Below are positions 22,111-32,551 of a stretch of 64,000 bases of DNA, in pieces. Below the pieces are notes generated by a model. The model ran no database searches. It was given only the letters and a program-made list of their open reading frames with translations, and was not told the origin of the DNA. The translations under genes were made by a program, and so were the position numbers. Source of the DNA: Acanthococcus lagerstroemiae (Eukaryota; Arthropoda; Insecta; Hemiptera; Eriococcidae); the NCBI GenBank assembly GCA_031841125.1, contig CM063109.1:11756321-11820320 (forward strand), given 5' to 3'. The number at the start of each line of letters is the position of its first letter. Positions within the stretch are counted from its first letter, which is position 1.

Positions 22111-22782
22111 TAGGGAGGCCCACATTTTCACTTTTAGTAGTTGGGTAATTCTCACAATAACTCGTAATTTTAATTTGTTTTTACTAAAGGCATCTTGGAA
22201 TTTATTTTTTGTTTTTCATAGAATGTATAATGTATATACCTTAAGGCATATATGAGCTTCAACAATCTAGCCCCCCCCCCCCTAGTAGGGGCAAGGGAAT
22301 ACGATTTGTAAACGACGAAGGGATGTTCCACCTCAATTTCTTTTTCAGAGATACAATGAACATCAAGCATCAACATATGGCCGTGTGTTGAGGATTGCCT
22401 GCTCGATCGATTACAAGACGTTGAAGAAAATGAATATATTCGTTCCCTGTTTATAACAGTTCCTTCGGCGTTTCTTTAAAAGCTTCACTCGGATAAAGGC
22501 AACCAGTAACCGAACTTTGGACTTTGCTGGAGGTGCCATGGTACATTTTGGGTCCCATTTTTTGGTTTTGACTATGTCGCGGTCCCTTTTGAATAAATTC
22601 TCATGTCATTTTTTCCAAAACAATTACTCAATTACAGCAATATTGAGGCATGGAAATTTTGATATACAAGGGGTAACAAGCCACGGCCTAAGAATTTGTA
22701 AATATGTCAGCAATTTGTCACGACATGGGGTGGCGAATCATATTTATTAATGGGGAACACATAGAGGGGATAATACTCTATA
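22111..22782. other. No gene seen
   Basis: No family was recognised. A run of 12 C lies at 22271-22282. Part of a minus-strand open frame here (22170-22376) resembles nothing known. Confidence 0.4.
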
Positions 22783-23160
22783 ATGAAGCAAACAAGCAGC
22801 TAGCTGCTGGAAGAGGGTCGGCTCTCGACTGAAAAATCAGAGACTAGCCTATCTCTTATATGCGGTCATTGGAAAAGATATCAGGAAAAAGACCTATTGG
22901 TAATCATGTTTAAGGTTTTTTGTTCCGGGATATAAGAGCTGATAGAGGAAAGGTAATTGGGGTAACACTACACACACACCAACAGCATACGGTAGGTTCA
23001 AAAGGCTTTAGACTGCGAAGCTGCAGGCTTCAGAACATTCGCTCTTCGACCATTTGGTCGAAGATTTCATTCTGAAGAGCAATTGATCAACAGATAAAAG
23101 ACCAACACTACTCCCAGTCGACCCTAAGAACATCAAATGATTAGCAAACAATTCTGAGGG
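22783..23160. repeat. Repeat segment shared with 28360-28445 and 23870-24060
   Basis: The blocks aagcagct, gaagagggtcggct and actgcgaagctgcag recur in inverted orientation at 28360-28445. The block atcaaatgattagcaaacaa (23134-23153) recurs at 23894-23913 with one change. The order suggests parts of one larger element, probably related to the Helitron helicase fragment next to it, but that link is an inference. Confidence 0.6.
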
Positions 23161-23282
23161 AATGAAAACAACGTAATATTCACGCTAGTAGGACTGATTC
23201 GCCTGAATAATGTTACACAAGACATCAGTACAAACATAATGTGCACCTCAACATACTGATTTACTGATAACGTCTTTATATG

Positions 23283-23474
23283 CTACATATTACAACTCGT
23301 TCGCTTCTCGCTATTTCTGGTAACTGGCAATAGAAAACGTTCTTCTATATTACTCAGTTCAACCAATTCAGGTGGCATTTTAGGATGAGAAAATTGTAAC
23401 TCTTTATGCACTAAAAACTCAACATCGACATAAGAACGACAGAAAGTTCCTTGATAATAGTTATAATTAATCAT
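23283..23474 (-). pseudogene. Helitron helicase-like fragment
   Basis: The minus strand encodes a piece resembling the start of the Helitron helicase-like (Rep N-terminal) domain. It reads HKELQFSHPKMPPELVELS followed by NIEERFLLPVT. Intact relatives have PPEL, then LNPLEERL-SPRIPF. It ends at a stop after about 63 codons and lacks the Rep HUH motif and the helicase. A sister fragment lies at 26439-26555. Confidence 0.6.
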
Positions 23475-24099
23475 GAAATCATCAAAACAATGTAATTAAA
23501 TGTTAACGGCTTTGATGACCCTAATAAAAACTTTCACAAAAAATACCCGATTAAAGCAGAACGATAAAACACACCGCTTATTCAAAACGCACAAAGATAA
23601 CGAGAATTCCTTTTCCGTATTATTCTGTTTAATGCGTTCAGAATTCATTTTCCGTTTTAATGTGTTCTACACGGTAATAAAACAGACCACTAAACATAAA
23701 CACTAGAGTCTGGTCCAGTTAAGAATCTTAGCTGGCTACCCGCAATACACACCGATATAATAAATGGGTAATTTGAAGTTGGAGGGGAAGGACGAGTTCA
23801 AGAACACGTTATCAGCGCCGTGAAAAAGTAATGTTTCTTAACTGGACCAAACTTTAGGTAATGCTGACGCCTCCTAGTCAACCCGAAAAATATCAAATGA
23901 TTAGCGAACAATTTTATCAAGCATAGGCTACTAGTAGGCAAATAAACACTAATGCTAAGGTGCCTTGCGCCCTCTCGCGGAGTCCGCGACAACTACAGAA
24001 GAAGAAGAAAAAAAGTGATTGCAATAGGCTCAGCTACTCGTAGCCGACCCTAAAAAAAACTATCATATATTCAGTATGACATCGTGTAGCACAAAAAAA
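23475..24099. other. No gene; short repeat blocks
   Basis: Contains the second copy of atcaaatgattagcgaacaa (23894-23913) and a related agctactcgtagccgaccct (24032-24051). No coding sequence is recognised. Confidence 0.4.
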
Positions 24100-24680
24100 C
24101 TGAATTGTGGCAAGTTTGTTAGAATTACCCATATCTCAATCTTACGTCCCCGTTTCCTGACCATGAAAGTTTCAGTTTCGAAATATTCCACTCGAGTTCG
24201 GTGTCGTTTAATGGCTTACGAATGCCAGTCATATCTGAAATTTCGCTGTTCGGGGCCGCCAACGAATAGATAAGATTGTAGCAAATAACATTGTAACTCT
24301 GTGACGTCAATTCTTATCGGTTATATGGACATTTGAGGCCAGGCAAAAAGTGAAAAAAGAAACGCAGCAAATGGTGCCCTGTCACCTTGAGGAACGAGTC
24401 TGAAACGTTTCCATAATTCTGGGATTTCAGTGCTGAATCTGCTGATGCATTCCTTTTATGATGAATCAGAATCTAGCCTCAGAAATGCTCAATCGGCACA
24501 GTTTTCTCGTAAAAGGCTTTTAGAGTGGAAACAGACCTATTGAGTGTTATTCGGACTCATTTATAAACCAGTCACAAATGGGTAAAGAATTGGAAATTCC
24601 TGCATGTTTCTAAGCCTATTTTTCTTGGAGATTTCGAATCTGACCTTTGAATTCAGATAGATTCTTTTTTTCGTTGATGT
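24100..24680 (+). repeat. Dispersed repeat alpha, copy 3
   Basis: The most complete uninterrupted copy of the family. It carries actcgagttcggtgtcg, gccaacgaatagataagat, attctgggatttcagtgct and ctgacctttgaattcag in order. No coding sequence is recognised. Confidence 0.85.
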
Positions 24681-25200
24681 GGCCTTTAGGAGTGCCGAGT
24701 GATTTTCTTGCCTCCACAGTGGATTCTCTAACCAATGATGTGTGTGAATAGTTCGGGAATTTTGATCAAATCTGGGTCAAGTGAAACATGTTCCTTTCAG
24801 ATATCTATTTATGTGGTACTCTTATCAGTAAATTGTCCAAGAAATAATGGGATGGAAATGATATCTCACAAATATGATGAAAGAATTAATGCCTAGTTTT
24901 GGCATTCTGTTTCAGGTTTCGAGCGGTAAAGTCTTAGCGTTGTGGCTGTCTTCACCCGGGAACGAAACAACGGCGTTCCTCTCTGTGGTGATTGTGTGAA
25001 TATGCGATGCAGCAAGTGAACTAATAGCATATGAACAAGTAGCAAATGTAGCAAATGAGCGACTAGCAAATGAACCATTACTTACCTAGTGAACAAGTAC
25101 AGGATAAAACCTTACTACCTAATGCACAGAGAGTTTATAAACATAGACCAGAACGCCAGAAGCTGAACTGTGTATATTGCAAGAAGCATCAAAGAGAAAT
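24681..25200. other. No gene; short tandem repeat at 25009-25100
   Basis: Bases 25009-25100 repeat a loose agcaaatgaacaagt-like unit about six times. The rest has no recognised feature. Confidence 0.5.
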
Positions 25201-25201
25201 A

Positions 25202-26156
25202 AGGTAAAGTATCCTATTAACGCCACCCTTAAGTTTTTTGAATATTATGTCGCATCTAATTAACTTAGCGGAGCGACTGCAATGTTTCTGAATAGGCAAT
25301 TTTGTTTTTTATCAACCTAGCGGGGTGAGAATTTCGACAATCGTCGCTGAAAAACATTTGTGGTCTATCTAGTAGAGGTCCCTCATTGGCGTTGTTGGGA
25401 ACCAGGGTCTGTAATAACGCCAGTATATGACTTGTCTAAAAAAATCTTTTGTACGCATTACCGTTATTGGTTTGTGAACATTTCATTTTATGCGTGAAAA
25501 CACATGAATTTCCCGTTGTAAAACCGATTTTACCATATTGGTAAGTAGTACAGAAGCTCTGCTACAAAAAGATATTTTTCAAGAAAAAAAAAGAGACAAA
25601 AAAAATTGAAATATGACTTCCTTTTTATTGAAAAAAAATTTAAACTGGAGCCTTCTCAAGATCCTTCTCGGTCCACCGAGCCTTTTTTCTTCCTCTATCA
25701 TTTGGTTTTTCCATCTGAAACACGAATTTACCAAAAACATGAAATTTTATGAATTGTTGTTATTAAGGATCCTTGACTTGAAAAAGTTTTTGGATCATTG
25801 TGAATATAACAGTCTAGTGGTAGTTCCGCACAAAAGTGATTCGAATACTGGATGAAAAATGGAATCCAATGATATGTAGCACTTACCTCAATTCTGATTG
25901 AAAATAATTAGATCTCAATTTTCAAATTTAAAAACAAATCCTTAATCCACATATGTTGACCGTATATTTTCAAACAAGTGATTATATCTTATCACAGATT
26001 TGCGTCAGTGACATTGAAACTAAACTGGATGGCATTACATTTTCATTCCCGAACACGACTCTGACGTCACTTTCATAACCTGCTGGATAGTTTCGGAGAT
26101 ATTGACAGATGGCGTTATTCGGGGAGACGGGGACTGGCGTTTAGGATACTTTACCT
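25202..26156. mobile_element. TIR element with TA target duplication
   Basis: The left end AGGTAAAGTATCCTATTAAC (25202) is matched in inverted form by the right end (26136-26156), with a one- or two-base indel. TA flanks both sides (25200-25201 and 26157-26158). The 955-bp interior has no transposase. Subterminal gcgtt/aacgcc blocks recur inside. This pattern fits a non-autonomous Tc1/mariner-group element. Confidence 0.75.
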
Positions 26157-26438
26157 TACTACAACAGAGACTCCAAATTTATGAAGCAAAATGAGAAGAA
26201 CTAAGGAAATGTCAGAGTGAACAATTATAAATGACCTACGATTGTATGTGTAAGTTGCCGTAGATTATTTTTGGATCATATATGTAACTGCTGAGTTACA
26301 TAGTTTTGAGGAACAAATGTAGTACATCCGATGTTCTCAAAACTGCATGCCCATGAAAAAGTTCTGATAGTATTGGTAATCATCTTGGTGTTATGTTCGA
26401 ATTGTAAACTTTATTTGAATTGAAATAAAATTTTTCCT
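26157..26438. other. No gene seen
   Basis: No recognisable feature between the TIR element and the Helitron fragment. Confidence 0.4.
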
Positions 26439-26555
26439 TTGTCTTTAGCGGATAAAGAATTACAATTTCCTAAGATACTGCCACGTGAATTGGTTGAATT
26501 GAATAATACACTTAGAAGATTAGAAGAACGTTTTCTATCTCCACGAATCCATTTC
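26439..26555 (+). pseudogene. Helitron helicase-like fragment cut by a copia LTR
   Basis: The plus strand reads ADKELQFPKILPRELVELN and then RRLEERFLSPRIHF, matching the start of the Helitron helicase-like domain. It closely resembles the fragment at 23283-23474. The match stops at 26555 exactly where the copia LTR begins, so the open frame continuing to 26684 is not Helitron protein. Confidence 0.65.
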
Positions 26556-26752
26556 TGTTACGGGAACTTTAATTCATTTTACACCGTTACACCTTTTTTT
26601 AACTTACTTACAAGTGAAGCTAAAGCCATGCCGTTGTATTATTCAGAACCAACGACAGAGTCAACAACAAGGTGGCGGCTGTAACACGTGACTTACCAAG
26701 GTATCATGGAGCAAGGTCAGGTGAAGTGAGGAAGGTAGGTCTACCGCTAACA
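26556..26752 (-). repeat. Copia-type 3' LTR
   Basis: Read on the minus strand, the 197-bp segment begins TGTTAGCGG and ends CCCGTAACA, so it has the TG...CA inverted ends of an LTR. Just upstream on the same strand is a polypurine-type stretch ggtggaggggg (26753-26763). The copia polymerase remnant lies further upstream on that strand. No second LTR was found, and the possible target duplication atttc (26551-26555) cannot be checked because the other end is missing. Confidence 0.75.
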
Positions 26753-27134
26753 CCCCCTCCACCTGACCGAGTGGAATGAGAGGAAAAAAAAACACTTATA
26801 ATCAAACATCTCAGAGACAAAAATCTCTTCTATACCTACTTCTTTTGAAGAAGTTATAATGAGAAGCGACTCAGAGACATAGCCTCTTCTTCGCGTCTGT
26901 AGAAAGTATTGTAGGGTTTTGATATGAATTAGCATCACAGAAACTAAAATCTCTTTTATACTAGACAGTCAGGTTATCGTACAAAGTTTATTCAAGTAAG
27001 ACAGTCATTTTCAGGGCACATAACAGAAAAATGTACACATACGAGTACTAGAAAATAAAAAAAACTTGTAACAAATAGGAGACCGATCGAACGTCTAATT
27101 TTCGAGTACGTTTTGGTTCAAGTTTATAAGAACC

Positions 27135-28320
27135 TCAGCAGTTTATCTCTGCAAGAGCGGAAGGGCTCTTGTAGTAGAGCTTTGGTAAAGATATCAGCCA
27201 GTTGGTTCACTGAGCTGACTTGATCGACTTCTAATAATTTTCTTCTATATATTCGCGGATTTTCAAGGAGCGAATTTCAATGTGTTTAAGTCTACCTTTA
27301 CCAACACTATTGTAAGATTGCTGTAAAGCAGCAAAATTATCTTCATAAATGATAGCAGGGAATACACTTAAGCCTATATGGTTTCGTTTGTCAAATGTCC
27401 TATAAAGAGGATATCGTGTGCTGCTTCATTAAGAGCTATAAATTCAGCCTCACATGTATGCTCGGCTATACATTTTTGAAGTCTGGAGCACCAAGCTATG
27501 GGTGTACCACACAAACGCGCTACAAAACCAGTAGTAGATTTTCGAGTTGAAGTATCACCAGCATGGTCAGCATCTACGAATGCGTCAAGTAGTCCTACTG
27601 GATCTAATGGCGATGGATCTTTGGGCAGGTAATTCCCATACCTGATGTTTCTCTTAAGTAATGGAGAATTCTTTGTGCAAGAGTCCAATGTAACGAGGTA
27701 GGATTCGTTTGAAAACGCGCTAAATAATTAACTGAGAAGTTTATATCTAGTCGCGTATAATTCGTTAGGTACATACTTAAGAGCACCAAGGAGCTGATAA
27801 TATGGAAACGTTTGCCCGTTTAATTCAAGTACTTTTATATCGTTTTGAGCAGAGAGTGGTGGCATGGGAATTCACGACCACTTTGTCTCATGCGCGTTGG
27901 TCACATAAAACTTTTTAATTATCGAATTAGTATATGAAGTCTGATGTAGAAAAGTATAATCTTCACGTTTTTCGACTTCAATACCAACAAACATTTTTGG
28001 GAAACCCAAATTTTAGGTTTCAAAACGTTTTGACAAGATAGAAATAAATCCTTCTATTGCTTGTAAATTATTACCTGTGACAAGAAAATCATCTATGTAA
28101 TTTATTAATATAATAATATAATTTCCAATGTTTTTCGTATAAATACATGGTTCACGAAGGTTACAAGTGAACTCGCATACAATCAAAAATTCATGAAGTG
28201 TACGATTAAAACTTTTAGGTGCCGTAGCTAGGCCATAAAGAGCTTTATTAAGCCTGCATACAAACTTCTTACTGTCAACGTTTAGTCCTAATGGTTTCTT
28301 TCAAATTTGAGAGTCATTTG
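27135..28320 (-). pseudogene. Copia-type reverse transcriptase and RNase H remnant
   Basis: Copia (Ty1-type) elements encode one polyprotein ending in reverse transcriptase and RNase H. On the minus strand, a region like the RT fingers (LNKALYGLA) lies near 28220. The catalytic YIDD lies near 28095. The connection domain (YLTNYTRLDINFSVNYLARF) is near 27700-27780, and RNase H has DADHAGDTSTRKSTTGFV near 27530 and CEAEFIALNEAAHD near 27430. A C-terminal VDQVSSVNQLADIFTKALL lies near 27200, in a shifted frame. Frameshifts separate these pieces. Gag, protease, integrase and the 5' LTR are absent, so the copy is 5'-truncated and dead. Confidence 0.92.
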
Positions 28321-29315
28321 TAGACAGGGGCTTCACTTTAGAAAATGATCTTTGCTGCGGGATTGCAGTCTGCAGCTTCGCAGTTTGAAGCTTTGAATAG
28401 TAAAGGCGTAGCCGACCCTCTTCGAGTAGCAAAGCTGCTTGTTCTGACATGATCCTGGTAGGAATCTGACTCTATTCTCCCTATTTTTCGAATCAGATTC
28501 TTTTGCCATATGTCAATTGTGAATGTAAGCTACTGATATAATACTAAGTCACCGGTGAGTGATCTGAGTCACAATGACTCACAATTTCCGACTTCGACAA
28601 TGCCGATAGTTTGAGAATTGAGCACACAAGGCCAAAATCATAAAAGGGCTGAGCAGAACAATGCCAGTCATTCTTTTCGACTCGCGCTTGAGCATTGTAA
28701 TTTTGTAGTTGTAAATTACATTGTGTGCGAATCGTGTGGATTTTGTTTTGAAGCGCATGTCTCAGTTATGAATTCTTAATGTTACCCCTTCTTGTGTGGT
28801 AAATATTCTTTCAGTTGCACCAGAACGTAAAAATGAGTTTACTAACATCCTTGATGAGGTGGACTGTTTGTGGTTGCGTTGAAACGGAGGAGGCGAAAAT
28901 TTGTGTGTTGTTTAATAAATAATTATGCCTGTATTTATCTGTTCTTTCTTGAACTGGTACTCAACATAGTCTTCACTGCGCTTAAATCACATGGCTGTTG
29001 ACGTAATTCATAGTGCGTCTCGACATCCTACTGATCGACGTCACAACTCTGCTAATATATTGGTGCTATTCTAGTCCCATACTGACTTTGTTGGTTCTGT
29101 AAAGAACTAGGCTATCTGCGGAGCTCATAAGCGAGACGAAACATGATTGCCAGAATGACAGATTCTGACGCTGACAGAACCGTCATATGATGGCAGTTAT
29201 TTAACCTGTCTCAATGATATTACTCAGATTTAAACTAATCTGTTGGTAGTCATGCGTATAGCGCGAGAGGGACGACACGACGAAGCAGGTCGGTCATGGA
29301 GTTGCGGCCTGAGCG
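28321..29315. other. No gene; repeat block at 28360-28445
   Basis: Bases 28360-28445 are an inverted counterpart of blocks at 22783-23060. The remainder shows no coding signal. The segment probably contains the body of a Helitron that ends at 29335, but its 5' end was not found. Confidence 0.45.
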
Positions 29316-29336
29316 CAGAGGGCGAAGCCCCCTAGT
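29316..29336 (+). mobile_element. Helitron 3' terminus
   Basis: A GAGGGC-GAA-GCCCCC hairpin is followed by CTAG and T, almost identical to the 3' end of the Helitron at 11080-11098. It is a second copy of the same terminal type on the plus strand. Confidence 0.75.
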
Positions 29337-29339
29337 TGG

Positions 29340-30190
29340 TTTCCCAATATTCCCGGGCTAAATAAGACAGTTTCAGTGAGTCTTCAGTCTTCGTACGCGA
29401 AGGAAATACTTACTCAGTTCTGCTTCTTCTGTCTCAGTGTACTGATTCGCGTACGAGTCGCAGTTATTTGAGCGTATCGCGAATGTGGATGGAAAAAGCG
29501 CAATTAAAAATGAATTCGAACAATCGGGAGACACATCGAGGACCGAGGATAATGAAGGCGGAATGGCGAGACGTCAGCTCGAGCTCAGTTCACATTCGGA
29601 AGGCACGAAGGCACTCAACTGGCGGCGCACGTGCCCCTCGTATTGTCCGTTGTTATTTCTATGTACACGTCGAAATCCCGTCGACAATTTTCAGCCAGGC
29701 GCAATTATTATCGAACAAAATACAGAGTACAGGCAACCAGCGTCGTCTAATCCTGGGAAAATGACCGGTGTTTCCGTATAGCGGCGATTACACTCTCTCG
29801 CGGGCGGCGGGTATAATTTTTTGCTCTCGCTTCCAGCTCTTTATGTAGAACACATTTTTGCCGAAGAGCTGCGTAAAACAAAAACGAAATCATCCGGATA
29901 AATCTGAGTTGAAACGTGACGTCGTCATGGTTACCGGAACGTTTAAACAAGAATGGTGTATTTGATAACGGGTAGTTTATGAAAATAATTATCTTTTGCA
30001 ATGTCATCAGTTTCTTCTTTTTTTCTCGAGCTCTCGTTCTGCCCCAGTATAGGGTATTTTCAAGTTGATACTCGCGAGTACGAGAGGGCTGTACGGATGC
30101 GCTCTTACTCGCACTCCGGTGTATATCATTAGTAAAGATAGTATTACCGAGCGTGTAATTTGCGATTGAGTGATGAGGACGTTCAAGCAT
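29340..30190. other. GC-richer segment without an assigned gene
   Basis: Bases 29390-29780 are richer in G+C than their surroundings. Two overlapping plus-strand frames stay open for 98 codons each (29468-29764 and 29485-29781). An inverted pair, tcgtacgcgaa and ttcgcgtacga, lies near 29392-29402 and 29446-29456. A minus-strand frame of 147 codons spans 29747-30190. None of these peptides resembles a family I know, so I do not call a gene. A transcription start region or a noncoding first exon is a possible reading. Confidence 0.3.
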
Positions 30191-30388
30191 CGTTCTAGAT
30201 AACGATTTTACAAAGTAAGCTTTTCACTCTCCTGGCTTTCGATGCAGTTATTCTTCTTTATTTCACTAGTCTAAATAGCCACACCGTCGAGATTTAACAA
30301 TTTCAGCGAAAGGAAATGTAAGAATTATTTTGCACATATCTGTGGGCACCGGCAAACATTTGTAGAGGCGGGAAGGTGGAGGAAGAAG

Positions 30389-30538
30389 CAGGGCCGTATA
30401 CAAGGGGGGTAGGGGTCTGACCCCCCTTGGGTACAGCCGTGCGCTTAAAAACTCAGGAAAATGCGGATCTCAGAAACATTAGATACCCCATATGTTAGGT
30501 CAACCCCCCCCCCCGCCATATTCCTGGATACGGAACTG
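30389..30538. mobile_element. hAT-type MITE with 8-bp target duplication
   Basis: The 150-bp element begins CAGGGCCGTATACA. Its other end, read inverted, begins CAGTTCCGTATCCA. The 8-bp repeat ggaagaag flanks it exactly (30381-30388 and 30539-30546). It carries internal C/G homopolymer tracts and no coding sequence. Confidence 0.88.
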
Positions 30539-30660
30539 GGAAGAAGATCCTTCCACAGAAGACCAAAATCTTTTTCCAGGAGACAAAACGTAACACATTG
30601 CGTAAACTGTATAATCGGTGACCAAAAAAGTCTATATGACATATTGGTCAACTTGAGTTT

Positions 30661-30682
30661 ACTCGGGGGCTTCGCCCTCGAG
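30661..30682 (-). mobile_element. Probable Helitron 3' terminus, minus strand
   Basis: Read on the minus strand it shows GAGGGC-GAA-GCCCCC followed by GAG and T, a variant of the ends at 11094 and 29335. The final CTAG is CGAG here, which weakens the call. The rest of that element would extend to higher coordinates, but no 5' end was found. Confidence 0.5.
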
Positions 30683-30689
30683 CCGCTTT

Positions 30690-31670
30690 ATGGCCTAATT
30701 CTCATAGAACGGCATTCTTTTGGTTGGATCTGTTCCCTGCTCAGCGCTACATGCCACTGAACCACCAAGCCAGATGCCAGATATTTATGTGTACATTCTG
30801 TGAAATAGATATCATCGCTGGGCAGAACTAATAATAACTCGATCCGAAAAATTGCTGAGTTCTGTTAGCATCATCAGGATCTCTTGTTTCTGTCAAAATC
30901 AGCAGTTCCTCCTTCGCGGTACAGCGCTGGTGATTCGACAGAAAAGCCAGATATGATTCAGGTCTGCCAAGAATCTGACGCGAAAAATAGGCAGGATAGA
31001 GTGATGATTGATCGATTCGGATTTGAGGCCGCAGAGTACACAGAGGTGGTATTGGCCTGAAGGCAGCAAACTATCCCTATCGGATTTCAGAACTGGCTAC
31101 GAGAGAATAGATATTACAACAGGTGCTGTGGCCTAAAAGGCAGCAGATTATTGCTATATACTCGAAGTCTCAGATACGCTAATTGCAATCAATTTAGCAA
31201 CGAGAGAGTGGATCACGATAGATGCTAATGTTCTAAAAGGGGATAGACCATCGCTAGATACTCGAAATATAAAATATCCAATCAAAGCTCAAACTCCAAG
31301 AAGTGTTGAATATGATCAACTCCAATATAGCGCAAGTAATTGTCGTGAAAAATTCGTCCTACCGACTGCGCCAAAACTGTGTGTTACATGGCTCGCCTTG
31401 GCGCCCCAACGGCTTGGAATTGTTGAACGCGAGTGCTAAGAGCTTTACTCAAAAGGCCCCAAAATCAAGAACGACAAGCGAAGTCAACTTTAAAGTAGTG
31501 TATTAATAATTATAGTCAGTAATACAAAAATAATAGTGTTCTGAGGCTAATAAGAGTAAAAATAATACCAAATAGAAAATGCAGAGAAGAATAAGAATAA
31601 GAATTAATTTAATGATAAGCTATAGTATATACATCGTCGAGTAAATGAAAACGTTACCAGGAAATATTAC
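30690..31670. repeat. No gene; diverged tandem units at 31040-31285
   Basis: Three diverged units follow one another. They share ggcctgaaggcagcaaac / ggcctaaaaggcagcagat, tatatactcgaa / tagatactcgaa and acgagagaatagat / acgagagagtggat. The spacing is about 90-105 bp. No coding sequence is recognised. Confidence 0.5.
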
Positions 31671-31677
31671 TCCACTT

Positions 31678-31945
31678 CCCGATGCGCAATCAGTTACCCT
31701 CTAGCTACCCTTAGATTACCCTTAGATTACCCATAAACCCATTAGTTACCATTGGTTCCACTTTAGTTACCCGGATAACTGGCGGGATTTTGAGCATCCC
31801 GATACGCAATCAGTTACCCTCTAGTTGCCCGCGTAAAAGTTACCCATTTGCAACCCTTGGTTACCCTTAGATTACCCAGAAACCCGTCAGTTACCCTTGG
31901 TTCCCCTATAGTTACCTGAGTAACTGGCGGGATTTTGCTCATCGG
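31678..31945. repeat. Tandem GTTACCC-rich repeat
   Basis: Two imperfect copies (31678-31797 and 31798-31939) each begin cccgatrcgcaatcagttac and end aactggcgggatttt. Each is built from many short gttacccttagattaccc-like units. The motif differs from the arthropod telomere repeat TTAGG. Confidence 0.85.
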
Positions 31946-32282
31946 GTTTTTGGACTCAAAGGTGCATAAAAGTAGAAGTCGTTAATACAGGAAGTGAATT
32001 TAATAGTAGCAGCTAAGAAATAAGTTGTACTAGGGCGTAATCTAAAGTGCAGCTGCTCATATTTTGTGCATCTCCAAAAAAATATGTTGCTGTTCCAAAA
32101 ATTTGAAAATTCAAGCATTTATATTGGATTATTTTTCTCGGCCGCTTTTTTTTTTTTTTTTCTAATCGATTGTCTCTTCATCTTCCTTTCTTGATTTTGT
32201 TATTTTCTCCCTCAAAAATATGTTTTTATACCATATTCCTGTTCCCTTGATTTAGGTTGCTGTTTTGCGCGACATTCTTATC
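31946..32282. other. No gene; T-rich tract
   Basis: Contains an 18-base run of T near 32145-32162. No feature is recognised. Confidence 0.4.
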
Positions 32283-32320
32283 ATTTAGCCAAAAGATTTG
32301 ACCGAAGGCCGTGGGTCGCA

Positions 32321-32551
32321 TTAGACTAGGTACAAATTTTCGGTATCAATTTTGAAGAAGTTTCGAATATTTGTTTTCAAAATGTTATTTGCGCTGATAA
32401 GCCTTTGTGCGTCAGCACTACGTGATGGCTTGGCCGCCAAAATTCTTGACATGATAACGATTAGAGTTTCAACATTTTTGTTATCAGCTAAATGGTGAAG
32501 AAGTTTTTCAAGAGTCATGTTTTTCAAAGTTGCAAGTTGATCGAATTCCAA
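32321..32551 (-). pseudogene. hAT transposase C-terminal dimerisation fragment
   Basis: The C-terminal dimerisation domain (hATC) of zinc-finger hAT proteins has the order ILAAKP-HSADVERLISANNLLK-R-IDTENLYL. On the minus strand this segment reads SRILAAKPSRSADAQRLISA, NNILKTNIRNFFKI and DTENLYL, a good match over about 50 residues. The frame is open for 76 codons, then stops. Upstream minus-strand sequence to about 32700 is in broken frames. No TIRs were found around it, and it is unrelated by position to the hAT at 39257. Confidence 0.75.

Noticed and set aside
29747..30190. 147-codon minus-strand frame
   Set aside because: No recognisable domain and weak composition for coding. A short likeness to a peptide at 31303 (LRQ-x-CVLH) is too brief to trust.
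31678..31945. Telomeric DNA
   Set aside because: The unit is GTTACCC/GATTACCC-like and imperfect, not a run of TTAGG, and the locus sits inside normal interspersed repeats.
31678..31945. CRISPR array
   Set aside because: Repeats are short, imperfect and without regular unique spacers, and the genome is eukaryotic.
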